A DNA stretch of 64,000 nucleotides from Nitzschia sp. pyKryTriq1 (lineage: Eukaryota > Bacillariophyta > Bacillariophyceae > Bacillariales > Bacillariaceae): NCBI GenBank assembly GCA_956465555.1, contig OY101119.1, positions 2,032,629 to 2,096,628 on the forward strand. Reading direction: 5' to 3'. Every line of letters starts with the position of its first letter. Position 1 is the stretch's first letter. Of the stretch, positions 20,139-31,036 are shown piece by piece. The notes beneath the pieces were generated by a model that saw nothing but the letters and a program-made list of their open reading frames with translations, had not been told where the DNA came from and made no database searches. A program made the position numbers and the translations under genes.

Positions 20139-21527
20139 ATGACTAGCAGTATGACACACCCAGTAGTTTTCGTTCTCTTGATCTTTCCAACAATCGGCCT
20201 TGCTGCTGGCTCTGTGAATTGGATATTTTCGTGTGCGCAACAAGGCCTTCTCCTAGACTGGATCGCCGACCAGCCGATCGAAGGCTCCGTCACGCAAAAG
20301 CTTGTCCGATGTATGGTCGATCATGTCATGACATCGCCTTTCACTGCTGAGGAGCTGCAACTGCTGCCGTCGGCAAGCAATTGGTGTCTTCCTGACGACT
20401 TTTTGTCCGAAAGTCGCACGTGTGCCTCGCTTCGTTTCGACATCTACGAGCCCATTCGATATTGCATCGAAGAAGACAGCTTCCCCGGTCTATCTGATGG
20501 ACCATACGCCCAAGGCTTCAACACCTCATCGTATCAACAAGTAGTGCAGAGTTCTTTCTACCTCAGCACACGAATCGCGACTTCGATGTGCGCTCTTTTG
20601 GATGGTCTGCGATCCAGTCGTGGAAGGGAATGTCTCGAAGAGGTTTGCCGTCATGCTTCTCACTCGCCCTCTCAAGAACCAAGCAGTGAGCCTTCCATCG
20701 CTCCAAGCTCTTTTCCCTCTCATAGTCCAAGTGGAGGCCCCTCGGGACTGCCATCGGAGACACCATCGACCGTCCCAAGTGCAGTTCCATCGGATGCGCC
20801 ATCCCTCCAGCCGTCAACGAGCCCTAGCTCACAACCTACTCAAGAAGCCAGCGAGTTTCCATCGGAGTTTCCAACTGTAGAAACTCTGACACCAAGTGCC
20901 GCGCCGACGTTGCTACCCAGTTGGTATCCGACATCGGTTCCCACCGTGACAAGTTCCTTGGGCCCGGGGCCTTTCCTCCAAATGAGCATCACCCTCCGAG
21001 TCTTGCTCGATGGAGTAAGTCCAAACGAAGTCCCTCTTCCTGACGCCGCGACTGACGCACTAGAACGAGCACTGCAAGATACGGTCAGGTCCGTCCAAGG
21101 ATTTCAGACAGTCGAAATTGTTTCGGTTTCAAAGGCCCGTGTCCCCGCACATGCCCCGATAGTTCTCTCGTTCCAAATCTGGGCTATTCGACCCTGCGGC
21201 GACGATGACCAGCAGATTGACTGCGCGGACCAATCTGTAGCGACAACCATCGTTAGGGAGTTTCGAAATGCTTTTGAAGAGGTGCTTCAAAACGGGACCT
21301 TTGCAAGGGCTGCACGGCGACAGGCTTCTCGTCACAATGTCACAAGCTTGTTGGACGTTTCTCCGCGACCGAACTCGTCCAATTTGATGAGCTCCAAGTC
21401 TTTTATTGTTGCAAGTGAAGAAGACAAGATTGCATCTTCTACTGTTGTAGCCTTTGGTAGTAGGTCCGACGGAGTTCTTGCATTGGTTGCTTATCTCGTT
21501 GGTACTCTGTTCGTGTTCTTGCTTTGA
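20139..21527 (+). CDS. Secreted PSxxPS-repeat cell-surface protein
   Basis: Single exon, 462 residues. The N-terminus is a signal peptide (VVFVLLIFPTIGLAAGS). A Cys-containing domain of about 150 residues follows, then from about residue 175 a run of Pro/Ser repeats of the SxxPS type (EPSSEPSIAPSSFPSHSPS, TPSTVPSAVPSDAPSLQPS). A conserved globular segment comes next (LQMSITLRVLLDGVS ... DALERALQDTVRSV), and the protein ends in a hydrophobic tail (GVLALVAYLVGTLFVFLL) preceded by small residues, compatible with a GPI anchor or membrane span. PSxxPS repeats followed by such a beta-type segment are abundant in diatom secreted and cell-wall proteins. A surface or frustule-associated role is inferred, not shown. 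Confidence 0.85.
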   Translation: MTSSMTHPVVFVLLIFPTIGLAAGSVNWIFSCAQQGLLLDWIADQPIEGSVTQKLVRCMVDHVMTSPFTAEELQLLPSASNWCLPDDFLSESRTCASLRFDIYEPIRYCIEEDSFPGLSDGPYAQGFNTSSYQQVVQSSFYLSTRIATSMCALLDGLRSSRGRECLEEVCRHASHSPSQEPSSEPSIAPSSFPSHSPSGGPSGLPSETPSTVPSAVPSDAPSLQPSTSPSSQPTQEASEFPSEFPTVETLTPSAAPTLLPSWYPTSVPTVTSSLGPGPFLQMSITLRVLLDGVSPNEVPLPDAATDALERALQDTVRSVQGFQTVEIVSVSKARVPAHAPIVLSFQIWAIRPCGDDDQQIDCADQSVATTIVREFRNAFEEVLQNGTFARAARRQASRHNVTSLLDVSPRPNSSNLMSSKSFIVASEEDKIASSTVVAFGSRSDGVLALVAYLVGTLFVFLL

Positions 21528-21616
21528 AGAGCGTCCGGCATGCAGCGGGCAGCTCAAGTGATGCATCATCTTTGACCATTATTGTGCGGTAGTGAATTTC
21601 TTGATAGAAAGAGCCC

Positions 21617-24600
21617 TTATACCACAACGAGTTCTTCTTTTTTCGTCTCAGCCTGAGCCACAAACTCGCTTCGAGTTTCTTCATCGCACTCCTTCCACAT
21701 TTGCGCTAACCTCTTTGTGGTTTCTCCGAGAGGTAGCTTCTTCCCGTTCTCGTCCGAGATACTGTTTCGATGAGCAGAACAAAAAAGCATGTATGCCGAG
21801 GGTCCCCTCTTTTTTGTAGGAGCAGCTCCTGCCTTCGTTTTCGTTGTCGCAGATCGGCCATTTCCATCTCCGAATTCTGCCTTTTCTCGTTCATACCGTT
21901 CTTTGTCTTCAGCAGCCATGTTGTCATAGACTTCCTTCTCTTCCGGAGTGATGTCCGACCACATTCGAGCCAGCTCTTTCGAAATATCTCCCAGACGATC
22001 AAAGTTCTCGGATACTTCCGCGCGCTTGCTGGAGCTGAAGAAGAGATATGCTGACCGAGGTCTCTTTATGGTATCGTTGGCCCTAGAGCCTTTCTTGCCG
22101 GTAGTGACAGCACGACCAGATGTTCTGCTGGATTTTGCCAAGATGTCTTGACATTCCTTGGTCCACTCTGCTTTCTTTGCCTCATACTCATATTTGGATG
22201 CCGCGGCTAGGTCGTTGTACGGCTTTCGGTCTTCTGTTGGTGTCTCAGCCCACAGTCGTGCTAGCTCTTTTGATGTCTCGCCCAGCGATGATGTCTTTTC
22301 CGTGACCGCTGCTCTCTTTTCAGCACAGAAATGAAGATAGGCTGATGCAGGACGCTTCGGTCCGGGTGGCAAGTCCACCGACGGAGTCTGCTTCTTGTCT
22401 CCCTTGGCTATCGTCGTCCCCATGCTTTCTGCTTTTGCTTGAATGAGAGACCATGCTTCGTCTAGAGGAAGGTCCGATGGCTCATCAATATATTCGGCGG
22501 GCATCTTAGCATTCACTTTCTTCCAGTTAATGTACATTCCAAACCTTCCACTTTTGACGACAATTCTGCTCCCTTCTTTTTCGCCAATCTCGGCTAGTAC
22601 CCCAGCACCTAGTTCTTTGCGCAATAGCCACAAGCGTATGGTGAGGGCCCACATTTCTAGCACGTCTCCTCTCTCCTTCGACTACTTACTTGATTTCTTG
22701 CTCAGTCCTTCTGTCACCACCTGCTTGGCTGTTTCTGGATCAAGAGTGAGAACGTCACCATCAACTGGTCTCAAAGTCACAAATGTTTTGTTGTACTTCA
22801 GGTAAGGGCCATACGGACCTATCGCTGCAACAATAGGGAGATCATCCATGGTACAAACGGTTCTGGGAAGATTGACATATTGAACAGCTTCTTCGAACGT
22901 AAGCTCCAGGAATCCACTTGGAGAGCTCTCGTCCATTATACCGATGTCCTTCATAGTACGAATGTGGGCCGGGAGGGTATGAGTTGTTGTTCCTTCCTCG
23001 TCGTCTTCTCCCCATTGTAGGAAAGCCCCGAAACGCCCGATTTTGAGTCGTATATTTCTTCCATCATTAGGATGTTGTCCAAGAATCGATCCCTTTTGCT
23101 CTTTCATCGACAAAAGCCCATTAAGGTTTTGTATGCTAATGGTGGAGAGATCGGAAGCCATTCCAGGAGGGAGCTGGGCGGTTACTGGCTTCTCCTCGAT
23201 ATCAGTGTCGCCGTGGATGACCTTTTTCACGTATGGACCCCATGGCCCAACAAAAAGACCGATCTCGGCCGTATCATCTTCGCTTGAGTTGACCTTCAAA
23301 GCAGGCAAATCGGCCCTTCTAGCATCATCGGCGTCTACAAGCTCGTCGATTTTCTGTATCTGAGCGGCAAGGCCATCCTCTCCCGCATAAAACTCATCCA
23401 AATATGCGATGCGTTCGTCGTCACCAACAGTCTCCTCGTTGTTTGCAATCAAGTCCAGACGTTCCTCCATTTTTGCTGTGAAAGAGGGATCGACGTACAT
23501 GTTGCAGTGCTTCTCCAGCAGGGAACAAACGACAAATGCGGTCAGCGATGGAACCATCGGTCCACGGGCCGACCCTGTGAACTCTGCCCCCCCTGCGGCT
23601 CGCTGAGCACTAATCGCTGGACCAGAAACCGTTTTCGATTGACGCGAAGCACTCTCACTTGACGTAGGAGATCCAACATAGGCTCGGTCACGCAGAATCT
23701 TAACTGTTCCTGCGTAGGTACTTGGGCGTCCAACTCCGAGGGCTTCCAATTCTTGCACAAAGGAAGCCTCATTATACCTAGGCGGCGGCTGCGTGATGTG
23801 CTGAATAGGTGAAGATTCCTCGCAGTCAAGTTTTTGGCTTTCTTCTAGCCGAGGCAAGGTGGGAGAGTTGCTATGAGACTGTTTCGGGTACACAGCAGTG
23901 TAGCCTGGTTTGACAATGACGCTCCCTGAGGTTCGAAAAACTACGGTTGTATCGTCAGCACCTGTCTCTCCCAGGATACGAATGCTGGTTTGTTTGGATA
24001 CCTGAGGCGGCATATGCGATGCGACGGCCCGCTGATAGATGAGAGTATAGAGCTCATTGGCAGCACCATCGAATGTGGCGGGGAGCGTCCCAGGCTGAGC
24101 GAAACGTCCTCCGGGCTGGATCGCTGGTCGAACAGCCTCGTGCGCTGCTTGTACTTCAGGTTTATTCTTGGTCTTTTTCTTTGAAGAGCGTTGGGTGGCG
24201 ATTGGCTGGAAATTTTCTAGACCTCCATAATCTTGTACAATTTCGGTTTTGATGGCTGCTTTCGCATCCTCACTAAGGTGGTTGGAATCCGTTCTCATGT
24301 AGCTAATAAAGCCGTTCTCGTAAAGCTGTTGCGCCGTCTGCATTGTCTGACTCACAGACAAACCGAGCCGATTGTTGGCCTCTTGTTGTAGGGTCGATGT
24401 GATAAACGGGGCTGGTGGATTGAGTTTGCGCTCTGTTTCCGTGATGTTTGCAATGGTCCACCTCCAATCTTCCGTCTCAAAGCGCTGAACCAAATCACGA
24501 GCGTCTTTCTCTTTCAAATGAATCTTGTGCTTGGAAATCTCAGCTAGCTGATCTGACTGTCTCGGTTCAAAATCGCTGCCGCCAGAGGCAATAGGAGAAC

Positions 24601-25606
24601 CGTTTATGGACACTAGAGTTGAAGGAAAAGTATCGGCCTTGGCAGTAAAGTTGGCTTGGACGTCCCAATATTCTGTCTCTTGAAAAAGTAGACGCTCTCG
24701 CTCTCTTTGAACAATCAATGCCATTCCAACTGACTGAACCCTTCCAGCCGATAATCCTGGAGCAATCTTCTTCCAAAGGATCGGTGATACTGTGAAACCC
24801 GCCAGACGATCCAGAATCCGACGCGTTTCTTGCGCTTGGACAAGATTGTCTCGTAAACTAGTAGACGCATGCTGAAAGATGCTCTCTGTAATTGCTTTGG
24901 GAGTAATCTCCGTAAATCGTACTCGTAATGGCGGGAGTTGTTTTGAAGTACTCCCTCCCGTCCCCGTCGACTGCTCATCGAGCAAGACCTGAAGCAAGTG
25001 CCACGCCATGGCTTCCCCTTCGCGGTCGTCATCGGTAGCCAAAATAAGTTGTTGCGACTTAGATGCCAGTTTCTGAAGGTCTGTAACAAGCTGTTCCTTC
25101 TCAGGAAGAATCGTATAAGTTGGCTCGTACCTGCCACTCTCTAGATCGATCCCGGCGACCTTTTGATCTTTGCTGGTTTTTTGTTGAGGAATGTTGCGAA
25201 TATGACCCATGCAACTTGTCACCACATAATCATGATCGAGCCCTTCGGCCTGGACATACTCTTGAAGAATGTTAGATATGGTCTTACACTTGCTGGGAGA
25301 TTCCACAATCACCAGCTTGAAGGGTCGATCCGACTTCTTGTTGACGGAAAAGTCGGGCGGACCGTACACTACCAGAGACGGTTTTCGCGTATACGTCGAC
25401 TTGGCAGACGTCTTGGCCAGCTGTAGAGGTCTCACTAACATCCGTTCTCTTTGGAGCGACGTAGGCAACGGTAACCTCTGAAACATGACTCTTGAAGATT
25501 TCGTCACAAAGGCAGCCGTGAGTCGTCGTTGGCCTATCGAAAACATGACGATCGAATAGACATAAAACAAAACAGATTTTCTTCTCCAAGGCGTCTGCGA
25601 TTGCAT
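21617..25606 (-). CDS. Plastid-addressed topoisomerase IA fused to three HMG boxes
   Basis: Two exons: 25606-22690 and 22608-21617, intron 81 bp (22689-22609); about 1302 residues. An acceptor at 22596 is also in phase and would shorten the join by four residues. TOPRIM motifs VESPSKCKTI and TDDDREGEAMAWHL, catalytic Tyr436 in ISYMRTDS, and the GVGRPSTYAGTVKIL box identify bacterial-type topoisomerase I, which relaxes negative supercoils by single-strand passage. C-terminal topo repeats continue across the intron (IVVKSGRFGMYINWKKVNAK). Then come three HMG boxes at about 1055-1121, 1153-1218 and 1238-1299 (KRPASAYLHF, KRPRSAYLFF, KRGPSAYMLF). The N-terminus is hydrophobic and then TAAFVTKS, a plastid address. 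The usual zinc ribbons are absent; the HMG boxes probably replace them as DNA-binding and bending modules in the plastid nucleoid. The gene is divergent from the E2 gene, with about 530 bp between starts. Confidence 0.9.
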
Positions 25607-26136
25607 GGTAGTAACCGACAGATTCCAATTTCAATTAAAAAAGGCGAAGCAGGATGTTAACTTTTTGGTCAGAACCCTACTGTTTGAGTTTTGATCCTAC
25701 ACTCAATGATCTTTGACCCTTGACCCATCATCAGCAACATCATCTCAAAAGCAACACCCATCGCACCCATCACCCATCACCCATCATCGTCATCATCACC
25801 AATTCTCAAAAGAAAAAAGGATCGGTTGGTCGACGGTGTCACATCCGAGACGGCGGGCCGTTAGGTTTGGGCCTCTCTGGGACAGACCTGCAGACGGTCC
25901 AGAGTGCCACGTGTAAGTCGTCTGTCATGCGCGCGCAACGCGGTAGCGATAGGTGCGAGAAAATTCTTCATTCATCTTCTATCTTCTCATTTTCATCGTT
26001 GCAATTTTTTTCTTCCCTTATAAAATTCCGAAAGCTTCTCACAAGACACACAAAACATTGACATTGTTGGCAAGCGGCGATAGCTTTACTGAACAACGTA
26101 CAAAGAAGCCTTACGGTTTTGCAATTTCTGAATTCG
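25607..26136. promoter_or_regulatory. Shared divergent promoter region
   Basis: 530 bp between the starts of the topoisomerase-HMG and E2 genes. Contains a CCATCA microsatellite (about 25758-25800) and a GC-rich block near 25845-25940. No individual promoter element can be named with confidence. Confidence 0.45.
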
Positions 26137-27420
26137 ATGAAAAGAATACTTCAGGGATTGCTGCTGGCTGTTGTGCTCTCCATAGGAGAAACGGTTTCGG
26201 CACCCAGTGATGGGCTGAACAGTTGTTTGTCTCATCCAACTTCCCAACAGGACCAGGCTTCCATCGATAACAGCACTGAGGTTCATAATATACCACCTTT
26301 ACCTTCATCTCCATCAACAACCAAGAAGAGATCAAAATCAAAATCTTCAACCAAAGCGACCAGTTCTAGTACAATAAAGAAGAAACCGACGAAAACAACC
26401 GTTTCATCCTCGGCCTCGGCCTCTCTACGACGCATTAAGAAAGAGTACAAGGATGCGGTACAAATGGGAATTTGCTACGACTGGGTGAAAGGTCGTCTAA
26501 TCACTTCGGCTACTACAAAACGAGACGGTGGTGACTGCCAGTTAATTTGCCTCGGGCCCTTAGCCACTAATCTTCGTCATTGGCATTTTTCCTTTCGAGG
26601 GGTGAAGAATAGCTTGTATGAATCGGGAATTTACCATGGAGTTATCCTTTTACCAAAAAACTATCCTGCTACACCACCGCGTGTACAACTGTGGACACCA
26701 AGTGGGCGTTTTCAACCTCATACGGACATTTGCTTGAGCGCATCGGCATTCCATCCCGAATCTTGGACACCGAGATGGACGGTCCTTTCTTTGGTACATG
26801 CTCTACGTTTGCACATGTTGACGAATCCTCAAGAAATTGGAGGCATAATGAGCAATGCGGAAGAAACTCTGGAGTACGCTCGGCGGAGTTTGACATGGAG
26901 AGTATCATGGGTTACAGGGAACACCAGAGTAATCGTCGATCATTCAAAGCTACTGGAACAAGGAGCTTTGACAATCCATCTTGGCGGAGAGGAGGCGGAA
27001 AAATCATCCTCTATAGCTGAAGAGGTTATTCATATACCAGACTCATCAGAAGTTAGCTTTGGCGTGGAACGTAAACTAATCGCAGAAGGACAGGATGAAT
27101 CCACCCAGTCTGTCCCCACCACGGAAGAGCCGTCTGATGAGCACCAGCATGCAGTCGAGGCCATGGAAACACTAGAAAAGGCACAAGCCCCCCGAGCCAA
27201 ATTGAAACAGAAGACCAAAAGCGCAAAGAGGAAGAAAAAGAAGAAGTCAAAGAACCTCAAAACCTCTGTTCTAGAGGTACCGGCACGGCCGCTCAAAAGT
27301 CGACTGCGCGGAGCCCTCATTCTGACGATGAGTGCCATCTTTGCCACGCCTTTTCGTGCTGGCCTGTCGTCTATGTTCTTCCTTCTGTTCCTCGGATGGC
27401 TGATAACCGTTCCGCTATAA
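26137..27420 (+). CDS. UBE2J/Ubc6-like ubiquitin-conjugating enzyme with signal peptide
   Basis: Single exon, first ATG 26137, 427 residues. The UBC domain spans about residues 95-240: RRIKKEYKDAVQMG (helix 1), HWHFSFRGVKNSLYESGIYH, LLPKNYPATPPRVQLWTPSG, and the active-site segment TDICLSASAFHPESWTP with Cys199, followed by LSLVHALRLHML. This is the UBE2J/Ubc6 branch, which ubiquitylates ER-associated degradation substrates. The C-terminus is a membrane anchor (AGLSSMFFLLFLGWLITVPL) after a Lys-rich tract, also typical. Odd: an extra N-terminal signal-like segment (KRILQGLLLAVVLSIGETVSAP) followed by a long Ser/Lys/Thr linker, which the cytosolic Ubc6 enzymes lack. It could place the catalytic domain in the ER lumen or in the periplastidal space; which one is not decidable here. 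Confidence 0.85.
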   Translation: MKRILQGLLLAVVLSIGETVSAPSDGLNSCLSHPTSQQDQASIDNSTEVHNIPPLPSSPSTTKKRSKSKSSTKATSSSTIKKKPTKTTVSSSASASLRRIKKEYKDAVQMGICYDWVKGRLITSATTKRDGGDCQLICLGPLATNLRHWHFSFRGVKNSLYESGIYHGVILLPKNYPATPPRVQLWTPSGRFQPHTDICLSASAFHPESWTPRWTVLSLVHALRLHMLTNPQEIGGIMSNAEETLEYARRSLTWRVSWVTGNTRVIVDHSKLLEQGALTIHLGGEEAEKSSSIAEEVIHIPDSSEVSFGVERKLIAEGQDESTQSVPTTEEPSDEHQHAVEAMETLEKAQAPRAKLKQKTKSAKRKKKKKSKNLKTSVLEVPARPLKSRLRGALILTMSAIFATPFRAGLSSMFFLLFLGWLITVPL

Positions 27421-27579
27421 AGAAACTACACTACCAGACTTGGGTAAAGTAATCACTACTTTTCTAAAGGTTTAGAGTAAATTCGAAATCAATCATAGTC
27501 ACAAACGAAGAGTGCCTGCGCCGTGTGTGAATGATAACTGTTCAAGAAACAAGACCCCCCTCTCCCAATTAAAACATGA

Positions 27580-29795
27580 TCACAAGACGTCCAAATCATC
27601 GAAATCGGTAAGTTCCGACATGTGAGAGTTGTGTGACAGGATTGACATCGAACGATTCGCATTCCGCTTGCTATCACCTTTTGTCGAAAGGTCTAAAGAA
27701 TATTCCATGTCAGAAAAGGCAAAACTCATGTCCGTTGAGTTTCCCAAGCTCATCATCGATTTCTTGGAATTTGATCGCTGAAGAGGTCGCCGCTTGGAAG
27801 TTGACACGTCCCCCGAATCATGGAGCCCTGAATCATTTAATAGTTGTTCCTCGATCCAGTCGGACGTTGGTACACCATTGACCGTCACACCGAGTTGCTC
27901 TGCACCATCTTCATTCATTTCCAGCGAGGGGATCGACCCGTGATTTGTCGTAACATAAGACTCCAACGTTTTACGATACTCCAGAAGTGTGTCCTTGGGA
28001 TCGAACTCGTCCCTTTGTCGACCCTGTGATGCACTGGACGACTTGCTGATATCTTCGATCTTACCATCAACTGCTTTTTCAGCGTCGTCCTTCCTTTCGT
28101 CACTAGCCACGGGTTTTAACTTGGCACGGTCTTGATCACGAGTCGATGGACCGTGATTGTATTCGCGAGCGGTTTCTTTTGTTGCTCCCTTCAATGGCAT
28201 TGTCTCGAATTGAGCGCCTCCACGTGAAACTTGGACATCTGGGGAAATCAACAATGGAGTCACAATCCCATGGTCCAGAGGAAGAGGTTCCAGTTCATCC
28301 TCCGTGAAACTAGCACTGCCTTCATTTTGATCCGAAATTACAGCTGACGGCTTGACCTGCTGCGATTGAGCCGCCATAGCCAGCATGTGCTCTTGCCTTA
28401 CTAGACGTTCCTGTTCCGCCAATAATCGTTGCTGTTCACGCGCGAGCATTTGCTGCTGTTGAATTAAGCTCTGCGTGCGCTCGTTCATTTGTTGAGGAAA
28501 CCCACCTGACCCATGGGTTTGTTGCGACATGCCCATACTTATTGGTTCTGGCATCGTCTGACCATTCCTTGCCTCCAGCATCCTTGCCTTCATGGCCATG
28601 TACTGTTGCTGCATCATCATTTGGCGGTTCGATATTAGTTGCTCCTGTACCTGCAATCCTGCTATACTCGAAGCGTCGGTATCACCAGTCCGCTCAATTG
28701 CTGAATAGGCATCCCTCAGAACTTGTTCCTGCCGGGTCATGAGCTGTTCCATTTCAAAAACTCGTGCTTGATACCCTTGCAACTGGTTCACGGCCGGCAA
28801 ACTCACACGACGGTCATGCATTCTCAAATTTGCCGGTCCAGAAGGCATCCCAGCGAAGCCTTCACTAGCCGAATGAACCAACGCGGGCATACTACCTCTT
28901 CGCATCGCATTCAGGTTGACACTCGGTGGTCGACCAGTGATGCTGTTTCGACCAGGCATACTATCCCTTCGCATAGAATCCACCTTCGCACTTATTGGTC
29001 GATCAGGCAGGTCGGTAACCCCACTCCCTTGAGCGGCAAGCTCATTCGCATCGTTGCTTCCAGCAGAGTTTGGTGTCGCTTTCTTGCCTTTCTCCGGATG
29101 TACCTTGACACTAGATTTACTGGTATTTTTTTCGACAACCTCTTCTTGCTGTTGATTCAACTGGTCGATAAAGGGCTTAACGTCGGGAGTCTTTTCACGA
29201 AGACACTGTGACGCTTTCTTTCTAGCTTCTTGGTCGTCAACCTCAATCCAGACAACACAATCATCCCGCACCGAGCCCGTACCTTTCTTGCTCTCATCTT
29301 TTCGCTGAAGGAAGCGGCCAGGTGGATTTAGCTTCCGCCATATATCGACCACGTCACGCGCCACTTTTGGTTTGTCCACCTTGCTGCATGCTAGATACCG
29401 CATCTTATGATTAGAAACGAGTTGCCGGAATCTAACGTTTCCCTCGTGGTTATTCGTTCCCCCGCCGCGGCCTAATACAGTAGAAGCAAAAACGCAAAGA
29501 CAGAAAGTCCTGTAAGCGACAACATTCGGCTTGGATTCAAGAACTTCTTTGAAATAGGAAAACTTACCCAAGAGGACGTCCTGGAATGATGATGCAAGCG
29601 TGTAACGGCGGCGACGTGAGCAACGACTTTCTCTCGCTCATAGAGTCTACTTGCGAATACAGTACCCCAAAACCCGAAAGAACTTACATGACGTCCAGGT
29701 GACATAGTTTCTGCTCTGCCTTGCTGATTACCCATATGTCCCACATTCCCGTAAATATGAGATTGCATGTTCAGGTTTCTCACAGTCAGGCTCAT
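27580..29795 (-). CDS. DUF6824 protein with 13-nt microexon, Gln-rich
   Basis: Three exons: 29795-29688, a 13-nt microexon 29580-29568, and 29471-27580 (introns 107 and 96 bp), giving 670 residues. Only this join produces the intact domain start GRHDVLLGRGGGTNNHEGN; the microexon codes for DVLL plus one base. The DUF6824 domain continues as VRFRQLVSNHKMRYLACSK, VARDVVDIWRKLNPPGRFL and WIEVDDQEARKKASQCLRE. This domain is greatly expanded in diatoms and is thought to be DNA- or protein-binding, but no function is proved. The rest is disordered with repeated SMRRDSMPGR/AMRRGSMPAL phospho-type motifs, a Gln/Met-rich helical stretch (QQQQMLAREQQRLLAEQERL) and an acidic tail, the look of a transcription regulator. 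The first exon may start elsewhere; no nearer ATG fits better. Confidence 0.83.
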
Positions 29796-31036
29796 AACGT
29801 GCAGTACTGAAAACACCTGCGCAAATGGACCCTTCTCAAAAAGGATGACCTCTGCCTGAACGAAACAATGAACCACTCTCTGCGGAAAAAAGAGACCAAC
29901 AAGCAACGCACTTGTATTTCCTTGCAACTACGTTTGCTCTCTTCAGTATGAGTGGTCTACCAGTAGTTTGTTGAGAGTTGAGAAGGGTTTGATAAAACCT
30001 TTTCCGGTATTGGTACGCAGTACGCAGTACCGGTAGTCGTAGTCAACCGTAACCTAGAACCTCGATAATACCGCATACGCCCGCCCGCCGGCATGCATGA
30101 GAAATAAATGATATTTTATTTCGTATCTTGCTTGGTGGCGATCGATGATGATGGTTGGAAACTTACTCGTATTTACTCGTATTACCAAGGTATTACTGTA
30201 CCGGGTAGCGGATGGGAAGTGCACTATCATCTGACTGTCTGTGCGTTTGTTTAGTTTCATCGTCGTGTACCGGTATGACAGTAGACTACAAGTACCAGGT
30301 ACAGTACAGTACTGGTACCTGGTACAGTACAGTGCCAGTACTGGTCCCCCGGTGGAGAGTGTCTCGCTCTACCACGCAGTACGTACACCGGTACCGGTAC
30401 GTACCGGTACTTGTACTGGTAGTCCGTCGTGTGATGTGGTGTTCTGTACAGCATACGTACCAGGTACCGGTACCGTACTTGTACCTGTGGTATGGTAGAG
30501 TGTACCGGTACCGGTACGGTACGAACAGGACCAGGACGGGACTCGCTCGCACAGTATGATGCAGTAAAGTTGTGAGTGGCGCATGCATGAGGAAGAATTG
30601 TCTACTAGTACGCGTAGGACATATGCCCAGAGAATTTAGAAAACACGCATGCTACGCCGCCATGCTAATTTATTGGGTTGTGTTTGATCCCGTTTGTTTA
30701 GTGAAGTAGTGATTCCGGATGGCCTGTGCGCCATCCGGTAGCGCGCACAAGTGGGCCGATAATGCTTGTATCATGGAACCGCAGTGGTCTTGACCCGCAG
30801 GCAGTATCCCAAACCCAAGTGCAAAGCCCATGGATTTCTCATATTGTCATTGGAGTGATGGGCCTTGCAGGTTCTGGAATGCGAATGAGGAGTGCAAGGA
30901 GCTGGTGCTACTACTACCACCACTCAAGGCCTACTACTAGCTCTCTACTCTAGTCGAGACCCATTTATCTTAAAGGGTTTTATTTGTCCACACCAGTAGA
31001 CTAGTAGAGAGAGGAATTGTTACTTGTACTACAGTA
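29796..31036. repeat. Dense GTAC/ACCGGT palindrome island
   Basis: 1.2 kb without a gene. From about 30005 to 30535 it is packed with self-complementary words: GTACCGGTAC, GGTACCGGTACC, CAGTACTG and ACCTGGTAC, with many overlapping inverted repeats able to form hairpins. A second type, CTAGTAGAGAGAG and CTACTACTAGCTC, flanks it near 30930-31010. Translations of this region are only Tyr/Val/Pro-rich artefacts of the repeats. Confidence 0.7.

Noticed and set aside
30212-30588. Several overlapping Tyr/Val/Pro-rich open frames
   Set aside because: They are translations of the GTAC palindrome island, open on both strands only because the repeats lack stops.
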